From Halobaculum roseum (GTDB lineage Archaea > Halobacteriota > Halobacteria > Halobacteriales > Haloferacaceae): 64,000 nt of DNA. The first letter of the stretch is position 1, and each line of letters begins with the position of its first letter. Below the pieces are notes generated by a model. The model searched no databases. It saw only the letters and a program-made list of their open reading frames with translations, and had not been told where the DNA came from. The stretch covers positions 310,001 through 374,000 of the forward strand of contig NZ_CP082286.1 of the NCBI RefSeq assembly GCF_019880245.1. Direction: 5' to 3'. This document shows, piece by piece, positions 33,760 through 40,768 of the stretch. The position numbers and the translations under genes were made by a program.

Positions 33760-35298
33760 ATGTCACACGGCGACTCCGGTGACGACGGGGCGGCACCGGT
33801 CACATCGCTCACCGAGCCGCTCGGCGACGGTTCGCGCGATCCGACCCCCGTCGACGGACCCACCGAGAAGTGCGGCGTCGTCGGGGTCTCGCTGGCCGAC
33901 CGAGACGCCGCCCGGCCGCTGTACTACTCGCTGTACGCGCTCCAGCACCGGGGGCAGGACTCCGCCGGGATCGCCACCCACGACGGATTTCAGCAGCACA
34001 GCCACGTCGAGATGGGGCTCGTCGGCGACGCCTTCTCGCAGTCGGACCTCGACAGCCTCGCGGGGTCGGCGGGGATCGGCCACGTCCGCTACCCGACCGC
34101 CGGCGGGGTCAACGCCTGCTGTGCCCAGCCGTTCTCGGTGTCGTTCAAGTCCGGCGCGCTCGGGCTCGCGCACAACGGGAACCTCGTCAACGCCGACGAG
34201 ATACGCGACGAACTCGCCGAATCGGGCCACGCGTTCACCTCGCAGGGGGACACGGAGGTCATCGCCCACGACCTCGCGCGCAACCTCCTGGAGTCGGACC
34301 TGATCCGGGCGGTCAAGCGGACGATGAGCCGGATTCACGGCTCGTACTCGCTCACCGTGATGCACGACGACACCGTCATCGGGGTTCGCGATCCGCGGGG
34401 GAACCGTCCGCTGTGCATCGGCGAACTCGAGGACGGCTACGTCATCGCCAGCGAATCGGCGGCGATCGACACGCTGGACGGTGAGCTCGTTCGCGACGTG
34501 AAGCCAGGCGAGCTGGTCGTGCTCGACGGCGACGGGAGCGGCTTCGACTCCTACCAACTGTTCGAGGAGGAGAACTCCGCCCACTGCTTCTTCGAGCACG
34601 TCTACTTCGCGCGCCCCGACTCGGTCATCGACGACACGCTCGTGTACGAGGCCCGACGCGACCTCGGTCGGGCGCTGTGGGACGAGGCCGGCGTGGACTC
34701 GGACGTGGTGATGCCCGTGCCCGACTCCGGGCGCGCGTTCGCCTCGGGGTACGCCGACGCGGCCGCCGAGGACGGCGCAGACGTGGAGTTCGCCGAGGGG
34801 CTGATGAAGAACCGCTACGTCGGCCGGACGTTCATCATGCCGACGCAGGACGAGCGCGAGCGGGCGGTGCGACTCAAGCTGAACCCGATCCGGTCGACCG
34901 TCGAGGGGAAGACGGTCACGCTCATCGACGACTCGATCGTTCGCGGGACGACCTCGACGCAGCTCGTGCAGCTGCTCCGGGACGCCGGCGCGGAGGCGGT
35001 CCACGTCCGGATCGGGGCGCCCGCGATCGTCGCGCCGTGTTACATGGGCATCGACATGGCGACGCGCGAGGAGCTCATCGCCGCGGACCGCTCGGTCGAG
35101 GAGGTCCGGGAGGATATCGGCGCCGACTCGCTGTCGTACCTGTCGGTCGACGCCGTCGCCGGCGCGCTGTCGTCGACGACGGCGGACCTGTGTCTCGGCT
35201 GTGTCACCGGCGAGTATCCGTACGACATCGACGGCGAGGCGACCGACCGTGACGTGAGCCGGCCGACGGTTGGTGAACCCTCCCCCGCGGACGACTAA
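33760..35298 (+). CDS. purF: Amidophosphoribosyltransferase (PurF)
   Basis: A 512-residue enzyme for the first step of purine synthesis (PRPP plus glutamine to phosphoribosylamine). The glutaminase nucleophile is Cys38 in 'EKCGVVGV', which should become the N-terminus after removal of a 37-residue acidic propeptide. Further glutaminase motifs are 'YALQHRGQDSAGI', 'GHVRYPTAGG' and 'LAHNGNLVN'. The PRPP loop is 'VTLIDDSIVRGTTSTQLVQLLRDAGA', and 'NRYVGRTFIMPTQDERERAVRLKLNPI' is typical. Two Cys of a possible 4Fe-4S site lie near the end (TADLCLGCVTG). Start at ATG 33760 by promoter spacing. Confidence 0.96.
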   Translation: MSHGDSGDDGAAPVTSLTEPLGDGSRDPTPVDGPTEKCGVVGVSLADRDAARPLYYSLYALQHRGQDSAGIATHDGFQQHSHVEMGLVGDAFSQSDLDSLAGSAGIGHVRYPTAGGVNACCAQPFSVSFKSGALGLAHNGNLVNADEIRDELAESGHAFTSQGDTEVIAHDLARNLLESDLIRAVKRTMSRIHGSYSLTVMHDDTVIGVRDPRGNRPLCIGELEDGYVIASESAAIDTLDGELVRDVKPGELVVLDGDGSGFDSYQLFEEENSAHCFFEHVYFARPDSVIDDTLVYEARRDLGRALWDEAGVDSDVVMPVPDSGRAFASGYADAAAEDGADVEFAEGLMKNRYVGRTFIMPTQDERERAVRLKLNPIRSTVEGKTVTLIDDSIVRGTTSTQLVQLLRDAGAEAVHVRIGAPAIVAPCYMGIDMATREELIAADRSVEEVREDIGADSLSYLSVDAVAGALSSTTADLCLGCVTGEYPYDIDGEATDRDVSRPTVGEPSPADD

Positions 35299-35305
35299 CG
35301 CGAGG

Positions 35306-35449
35306 GCGAGCGAACGGAGTGAGCGAGCCCTCGGAAGAACGGCGGTGAGGTCTTCGTGCCGAGCCGCCCATCGAACAGCGAGCGAACGGAGTGAGCGAGC
35401 CCTCGGAAGGACGGCGATGAAGTCTTCGTGCCGAGCCTCCCCTGCCGAA
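35306..35449 (+). repeat. Two tandem copies of a 72-base intergenic repeat
   Basis: Copy 1 spans 35306-35377 and copy 2 35378-35449. Both begin GCGAGCGAACGGAGTGAGCG and contain CTTCGTGCCGAGCC near their ends, with only scattered substitutions between them. They start eight bases after the purF stop. The 'GAACGGAGTGAGCGAG' stretch resembles the low-complexity sequence in the loop of the structured element at 40600-40620. No coding signal; the remaining bases up to the DUF420 gene stop at 35658 show no gene. Confidence 0.7.
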
Positions 35450-35657
35450 GGCGCTCGCTGCGCGATCGATCGCGTGTGAGACCGCGATAGCGAACAGGCG
35501 ACACCCGCACCGCCCGCGGACCGCCGTGTCGTACCCCCGCTGTCGGTCCGCGGCGACGATCACCGCATCGACGGCACTGGCCCCGTCATCGTATTTCAAG
35601 CCTCGCGAGGCACCCATCGCGAGCGACGGCCCGGGGGCCGCACGCCTCGGGGTCGGT

Positions 35658-36248
35658 TCAGTAGACGAGATACAGCAGCACGTACACGGCGACGCCGAGG
35701 CCGAACGAAACGACCCACAGCACGGCCGCCACGCGACCGATCCGCTTGTGGGCGGTGTCGAACAGATCGGCGATCGGACGCGTCGCCGCGAGCGTGAGCA
35801 CGTACACGACGAGCGGAACGCAGACGATAGCGAGGAGGATGTGCACGGCAAGCAGCGGGAGGTAGACGAACCGCTCGACGACCGCCGGGCCCGCGAAGTC
35901 GGTCGTCCCGAGAACGGCGAGCCGGTAGAGGTACATCGCGAGGAACGCGCCGAACAGCCCGGTCGAGGCGAGCATGAACCGTCTGTGGGTCTCGAAGTCG
36001 CGAGCACGGGCCGCCCGGACCCCGAGCGAGATCGTGGCGATCGCCGCGAGCGAGACGGCGGCGTTGAGCGTCGGGATCGCGTCGAGCACCGCGGGGGCCC
36101 GCGGAAGCGCCGAACCGGGGACGAGCCCCCCGACGACCGCGAAGACGAGACCGAGCGCGACCGCCGAGAGCGCCCCGGCGACGCCGAGGGTGTGCTCGCG
36201 CGCGAATCCGGTGACTCGACTACCAGACGACGGGGCGTCCGTGCTCAT
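35658..36248 (-). CDS. DUF420-family membrane protein
   Basis: A 196-residue protein with six predicted spans, starting MSTDAPSSGSRVTGFAREHTLG. Conserved DUF420 features are 'IPTLNAAVSLAAIATISLGVRAARARDFETHRRFMLAST', with a His in a membrane-edge loop, and 'YLPLLAVHILLAIVCVPLVVYVLTLAATRPIADLFDTAHKRIGRVAAVLW', with two further His. Conserved His suggest metal or heme handling; the family is often near cytochrome oxidase assembly genes, but none is here. The upstream extension to 36506 would run antisense through tRNA-Leu and is rejected. Confidence 0.88.
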   Translation of the reverse strand: MSTDAPSSGSRVTGFAREHTLGVAGALSAVALGLVFAVVGGLVPGSALPRAPAVLDAIPTLNAAVSLAAIATISLGVRAARARDFETHRRFMLASTGLFGAFLAMYLYRLAVLGTTDFAGPAVVERFVYLPLLAVHILLAIVCVPLVVYVLTLAATRPIADLFDTAHKRIGRVAAVLWVVSFGLGVAVYVLLYLVY

Positions 36249-36420
36249 TGTCGGGGGGACGGACGGGAGGAGTAAAGCCGTTGTCCGATCGGCGAGACAG
36301 GGCGTCCCACGTCGGAGACGGCTGACTCTCGACGCGTGGGATCCCCTGGCGGATACTCGTCCGAATGGAAAGCCCTTTATCTGTAACCGGGATACATCGC
36401 AATGCGTACTGACGCACGAT

Positions 36421-36505
36421 GCGTGGGTAGCCAAGCCAGGCCAACGGCGCAGCGTTGAGGGCGCTGTCCTGTAGAGGTCCGCCGGTTCAAATCCGGTCCC
36501 ACGCA
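36421..36505 (+). tRNA. tRNA-Leu (anticodon GAG)
   Basis: An 85-base class II tRNA. The acceptor stem pairs GCGTGGG (36421-36427) with CCCACGC (36498-36504) and has discriminator A. The D-arm is followed by anticodon stem CAGCG/CGCTG and loop TTGAGGG, giving anticodon GAG, which reads CUC/CUU. A long variable arm and a T-arm CCGG-TTCAAAT-CCGG complete it. CCA is not encoded. Upstream TTTAT (about 36375-36379) may be the promoter. The 3' end is exactly duplicated 79 bases downstream. Confidence 0.95.
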
Positions 36506-36508
36506 TCT
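36484..36508 (+). repeat. tRNA-Leu 3' end, first copy of a 25-bp direct repeat (att-like)
   Basis: The T-arm, acceptor 3' strand and three flanking bases of tRNA-Leu form a 25-base sequence that recurs without mismatch at 36563-36587. Direct repeats of a tRNA 3' end are the usual footprint of tyrosine-integrase elements. Confidence 0.75.
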
Positions 36509-36562
36509 AACGGATGCGGACACGAGCGGATTTGAAGCAGGAGGCGCGGAACGCGCGACCGA

Positions 36563-36587
36563 GGTTCAAATCCGGTCCCACGCATCT
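36563..36587 (+). repeat. Displaced copy of tRNA-Leu 3' end (att-like scar)
   Basis: Perfect 25-base duplicate of 36484-36508, starting GGTTCAAATCCGG and ending CACGCATCT. The 54 bases between the copies contain no gene, so any element between them has been lost, or the duplicate marks the outer edge of an excised element. No integrase gene is seen nearby. Confidence 0.75.
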
Positions 36588-36771
36588 CACGTGGTGCGGA
36601 ACGCACCACAGGATGCAGGTGCTGTGCGCCCCTCGGGGCGCCCTACAGACAGCACCCACGCACAATCCTTCCGAACGCTACACCTCCACCGACGGGTGTC
36701 TCTCCGGATGTCGATCGTCTCGGAATCCCAGAGAGTAACGGTTTTCCGGGGAGCAACCGCCCTCACCTGGT

Positions 36772-37359
36772 ATGCACGCGATCACCGGCTCCGGGTGGAT
36801 AGAGGTTATCTCGGGGTCGATGTTCTCCGGAAAGACGGAGGAACTCCTCCGACGGCTTCGTCGCGCGGAGATCGCGGGCCAGGAGATCGCCGTCTTCACG
36901 CCCGCGCTCGACGACCGCTACGGCGAGACGACCATCGGAACCCACAACGGCCGCTCGTGGGAGGCGAGCGTCGTCGACAACGAGGGCGAGGGACCGTGGG
37001 ACATCGCGGACGACCTGAACGGCGAGATGGTCGTCGCGGTCGACGAGGCGAACTTCTTCTCCGACGCGCTCGTCGAGGTCTGTCAGTCGTTGGCGGAGGA
37101 CGACCGGCGGGTGATCGTCTCGGGCACCGACCAGACCTACCGCGGGGAGCCCTTCGACCCGCTGCCGGACCTGATGGCCGTCGCCGAGTACGTCGACAAG
37201 CTCCAGGCGATCTGCGCGGAGTGCGGGGAGCCCGCGACGCGCAACCAGCGGCTGATCGAGGGGGAGCCCGCTCACGTCGACGACCCCACGATCCTCGTCG
37301 GCGCCGAAGAGAGCTACGAGGCGCGCTGTCGGAACTGCCACGTGCTCCGGGACGACTGA
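36772..37359 (+). CDS. tdk: Thymidine kinase (type II)
   Basis: A 195-residue enzyme. The P-loop is 'ISGSMFSGKTEELLRRLRR', Walker B-like 'VVAVDEANFF', and the lasso region is 'VSGTDQTYRGEPFDPLPDL'. The zinc site has 'CAECG' and 'CRNCH' pairs. It phosphorylates thymidine for DNA precursor salvage and is the TK1-like tetrameric form. It is transcribed alone, downstream of the tRNA-Leu region. Start at ATG 36772, with 'GTAACGGTTTTCC' upstream as a possible promoter element. Confidence 0.95.
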   Translation: MHAITGSGWIEVISGSMFSGKTEELLRRLRRAEIAGQEIAVFTPALDDRYGETTIGTHNGRSWEASVVDNEGEGPWDIADDLNGEMVVAVDEANFFSDALVEVCQSLAEDDRRVIVSGTDQTYRGEPFDPLPDLMAVAEYVDKLQAICAECGEPATRNQRLIEGEPAHVDDPTILVGAEESYEARCRNCHVLRDD

Positions 37360-37447
37360 GCAGGGTCTGGATCGACCGCCTTCGTGGTTATCCCGTGCTC
37401 GCCGAAGAGACCGCAACCGTCATGGCCGCGCCGTCGCTACGTCTGGT

Positions 37448-38050
37448 GTGACGACGTGGGTCGAGAATCCCGAGGGGGGACGGGCACGCGGACCGGTCGC
37501 GGTCGCGCGGGCGTGGGCCGAGGTGCTCGTTCGCCCGACCAGGTTCTTCCGGACCGGCGTCGCCCCCGGCGATCAGGCGCCGGGACTCGTGTTCGCCGTC
37601 TGCGTCGCCGTCGCGTTCGCCGGCGGCCGGTTCCTGCTCGACCCGTCAACGATCCCGACGGCGTTCGGCGGCCCGGTGATGTCGGCGGTCGTCTCGCTGT
37701 TGTTCGTGGCCGTGTTCATCGCGCCCGCGACCCTCCATCTGACGGCGGCGCTCCAGACGGTGTTGCTGATCGCGTTCGTGCGCGACCGCGCGGGGATCAG
37801 CGAGACCGTACAGGTGATCGCGTACGCGAGCGCCCCCTGTGCGCTCGCCGGCGCGCCGGTTCCGGCGCTTCGGGCCGCGTGTGCGCTGTACGGTGCCGGC
37901 TTGCTCGCGGTGGGGATCCGCGAGGTCCACGGGACGACGACGCGGCGGGCGGTCGCCGCGACAGTCGTGCCCGCGACGCTGGTGTTCGGCTACGGCTTCC
38001 GCGGCCTCGACGCGATCGCGACGCTGCTGACCCGGTGGTACATCATCTGA
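37448..38050 (+). CDS. YIP1-family membrane protein
   Basis: A 200-residue protein starting at GTG 37448 (MTTWVENPEGGRARGPVAVARAWAEVLVRPTRFFRTGVAPGDQAPGL...). The 'VLVRPTRFFR' opening and five hydrophobic segments, including 'VQVIAYASAPCALAGAPVPALRA', match the haloarchaeal YIP1-domain family. Function is unknown. Confidence 0.8.
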   Translation: MTTWVENPEGGRARGPVAVARAWAEVLVRPTRFFRTGVAPGDQAPGLVFAVCVAVAFAGGRFLLDPSTIPTAFGGPVMSAVVSLLFVAVFIAPATLHLTAALQTVLLIAFVRDRAGISETVQVIAYASAPCALAGAPVPALRAACALYGAGLLAVGIREVHGTTTRRAVAATVVPATLVFGYGFRGLDAIATLLTRWYII

Positions 38051-38204
38051 CGGCGTCGCCGCAACCGAGTCGGAATCCGCGGCGAACGGATCGGAGCGAG
38101 CGAACCGATCGGGGCTATCCGGGAACGACGTGGCGGTCGTCCGCCGAGCGCGCGCGTCGGCGTTTCGACAACCGTTTTAGGCAGGGGCCACTCGCTTCAC
38201 ACAA

Positions 38205-40367
38205 ATGGGTAAGTGTATCATCTGTGGTGCGTCCGTGGACGGACGCATCTGCTCCTCCCACGAGGAAGACGTCGTCTTCGAGTTCCGCGGCAACGACCCG
38301 AACCAGCTGAAGCCGAACCGATTCTACAGCGGCGTCGTCGACGGCTACGCCGACTTCGGCGTGTTCATCGACCTGTCGTCGAACGTCACCGGCCTCCTCC
38401 ACCGCTCGGAACTGGACCGCCGGATCGAATCCCTCGACTGGGAGCCCGGCGACGAGGTGTTCGTCCAGGTAAAGAACGTCCGCGAGAACGGCAACGTCGA
38501 CCTCGCGTGGTCCATCCGACAGGCCGAGCGCGAGTTCCGCGGCGTGCTCGTTCAGGAGGGAACACAGGAGGTCGAACCCGGGCCCGACGAGGACGACGAC
38601 GACGACGGTGGCACCAACGGCGGCGTCACCCACAAGCCAACTCCGGACAAGCCGGGCGACGAGTCCGACGGCGAGTCCGATGCCGACGAATCCGAGGACG
38701 ACGCGGGCACGACCGACGAGCAGCCCGCCGATGACGCCGGCGAGGCCGGCGCGGGCGCGGACGACGCCGGCCGCGCGACGACCCCCGAAAGCGACTCCGA
38801 CGCCGGCGAATCCGACGGCGACGACATCGAGGCCGTTCGCGAACGGAAGCAGTCGACGCCCGACGGCGACGTCGAGCGCGTCGAGATCGGCACGCTCTCG
38901 GACCGCGTCGGCGAGACGGTCCGGATCGAGGGCGAGGTCGTCGGGGCCCGCCAGACGGGCGGCCCGACGGTGTTCGAGATGCGCGACGAGACGGGCGTCG
39001 TCGACTGTGCGGCGTTCGTGAAGGCGGGCGTCCGTGCGTACCCCGAGATCGAGGTCGGCGACATCGTCCGCCTCGAGGGCGACATCGAGGTCCGGCGCAA
39101 CGAGATCCAGGTGGAGACGGAGGCGCTGGCGGCGCTGGAGGGAAATGAAGCCGCGGCGGTCGAACAGCGGCTCGCCGACGCGCTGAGCGACGAGGCACGC
39201 CCCGACGGCGTCGCGGCGCTGGGCGATCACCCGGCGGTCGACGCCGTCGGCGACGACCTGCTCGAGGCGGCCGAGTCGATCCGCCGCGCGGTCATCGAGT
39301 CGCGTCCGATCGTCGTTCGACACGCCGCCACCGCCGACGGCTACGTCGCCGGCGCGGCCGTCGAGCGCGCCGTGCTCCCGCTGATCCGCGAGGAACACGC
39401 CAAGAGCGACGCCGAGTACCACTACTTCACGCGCCGGCCGCTCGACGACCCCGTGTACGACATGGACGCGGCGACGAAGGACACCACCCGGATGCTGCAG
39501 GACCGGGACCGCCACGGCGAGCAGCTCCCGCTCGTGTTGCTCGTGGGGACGGGCTCGACCGTCGAGTCCGAGGACGGCCTCGACCTGCTTGGCGTGTACG
39601 ACGCCGAGCGCGTCGTCGTCGACGCCGCGACCGCGGACCCGGAGATCGCCGACGCCGTCGCGACGCTGGTCAACCCGGGCCTCGCGGGCGCCGAGACGGC
39701 CGACCTGACCACGGGCGCGCTCGCGTCGGTGCTGGCGGCGACCGTGAACGGGGACGTGGCCGACGACCTCGCGCACCTCCCGGCCGTGAGCTACTGGGAG
39801 GGGACGCCCGAGGCGTACGCCGACCTCGCCGAGGACGCCGGCGTCGACGCCGGCCGCGTCACCGACCTCCGCGAGGCGATCGCGCTGGAGGCGTACTACC
39901 AGAGCTACCAGGACAAGCGCGAGCTCATCACCGACATCCTCTTCGACAGCGAGGGCGGCGACCTCGCGGGCCACATCGCGGGCCAGTTCCGCGAGAAGCT
40001 GGAGACGGAGCTGGACACCGCCGAGGCGAACATCGAGGAGCGCGAGGTCGACGGGCTCACGTTCGCGACGCTGGACGCCGACGCGTACAGCCACCGCTTC
40101 GACTTCCCGTCGACGACCCTGCTGGCGGACGAACTCCAGCGTCGCGGCGACCGCGACGCGACGGTCCTGTACGGCACCGACGAGCTGTACGTGCGCGCCG
40201 ACGACGAGGTCGACGTGCGGGAGGCCGCCGGCGACGCCGCGATGGCGGTTCCGGACGCGAGCGTCACCGCCGTCGGCGTCCGCCAGGGCCGCATCGAGTA
40301 CCTCGCGGGTCGCCGCGACGAGGTGACCGACGCCGTCGTCGACGCCGTCGCCGGGCAGCTGAACTGA
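38205..40367 (+). CDS. DHH-like protein with zinc, S1 and OB domains; DHH motifs degenerate
   Basis: A 720-residue protein. The N-terminal zinc motif is 'CIICGASVDGRICSSH', followed by an S1 RNA-binding domain (about residues 38-105), an acidic disordered linker (about 122-222), an OB fold ('VGETVRIEGEVVGARQTGGPTVFEMRDETGVVDCAAFV') and a RecJ/DHH-type C-terminal half. The motifs that bind Mn2+ in active DHH enzymes are altered: the HxDxDG position reads 'RHAATADG' (about residue 371), and the DHH motif reads 'VVDAATADPE' (about residue 470). Nuclease activity is therefore doubtful. It may be a structural or nucleic-acid-binding relative of RecJ/GAN/Cdc45. Confidence 0.8.
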   Translation: MGKCIICGASVDGRICSSHEEDVVFEFRGNDPNQLKPNRFYSGVVDGYADFGVFIDLSSNVTGLLHRSELDRRIESLDWEPGDEVFVQVKNVRENGNVDLAWSIRQAEREFRGVLVQEGTQEVEPGPDEDDDDDGGTNGGVTHKPTPDKPGDESDGESDADESEDDAGTTDEQPADDAGEAGAGADDAGRATTPESDSDAGESDGDDIEAVRERKQSTPDGDVERVEIGTLSDRVGETVRIEGEVVGARQTGGPTVFEMRDETGVVDCAAFVKAGVRAYPEIEVGDIVRLEGDIEVRRNEIQVETEALAALEGNEAAAVEQRLADALSDEARPDGVAALGDHPAVDAVGDDLLEAAESIRRAVIESRPIVVRHAATADGYVAGAAVERAVLPLIREEHAKSDAEYHYFTRRPLDDPVYDMDAATKDTTRMLQDRDRHGEQLPLVLLVGTGSTVESEDGLDLLGVYDAERVVVDAATADPEIADAVATLVNPGLAGAETADLTTGALASVLAATVNGDVADDLAHLPAVSYWEGTPEAYADLAEDAGVDAGRVTDLREAIALEAYYQSYQDKRELITDILFDSEGGDLAGHIAGQFREKLETELDTAEANIEEREVDGLTFATLDADAYSHRFDFPSTTLLADELQRRGDRDATVLYGTDELYVRADDEVDVREAAGDAAMAVPDASVTAVGVRQGRIEYLAGRRDEVTDAVVDAVAGQLN

Positions 40368-40768
40368 GCGCGACTCGACCGCCTTCTGCGATAACCGTTC
40401 TCGAGGGGGAGCGACGCGTTTCTTCCTGTCCGTTGTGGCGCGTGCCGGCGAGCCTCCGTGCTCGCCGGACGCGCGCGAGGGATGAGCGACCGAGCAGCAG
40501 CGAGGGAGCGAATCGGTTGGGGAGGGCGTGGTTGCGGTCGGTCCTGTCGGGTGGGACTGAAAGGGGCTGCTGCTCTCGATAGGCGAGCCGACGCACGCAC
40601 CACAGCGAACGAAGTGAGCGAGGAGCACAGCGAGGCGCAGCCATCGAGAGCAGCAGGGGCTTTCCCGGAAGATCACGTGGTTGTAGCAGTGACAATAGTT
40701 CCGGCAACAGAGAACGTCGATCCCCACGAACGAAACCCTTACCCACCGAACGCGACCACTCACACCCA
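40368..40768. other. Intergenic region with hairpin and structured element, no gene
   Basis: Contains the perfect hairpin CCGGCGAG-N8-CTCGCCGG at about 40450-40473, then the complete structured element copy C (40549-40664). Open frames here (for example 40458-40772) are built from the repeat and have no family signature. Confidence 0.6.
40549..40664 (+). ncRNA. Structured intergenic element, copy C (GTGGGACTGAAAGGGGC family)
   Basis: The leader GGGTGGGACTGAAAG (40549-40563) is followed by GGGC, the 13-base arm TGCTGCTCTCGAT (40568-40580), a 62-base loop, the perfect complement ATCGAGAGCAGCA (40643-40655), GGGG and CTTTC (40660-40664). Compared with copy A the arms differ at seven of 13 positions and every change is compensated on the opposite arm, while leader, internal loop and terminal CTTTC are unchanged. 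Loop sequences are also related. It ends about 105 bases before elp3 on the same strand. Transcription is not shown. Confidence 0.6.

Noticed and set aside
36249-36506. N-terminal extension of the DUF420 protein to 36506
   Set aside because: It would read antisense through tRNA-Leu and adds a non-hydrophobic Arg/Ser-rich stretch not typical of the family.
36588-36771. Possible small RNA with GGGCGCC palindrome between the tRNA-Leu scar and tdk
   Set aside because: Only a short GC hairpin is seen, with no promoter, terminator or second copy.
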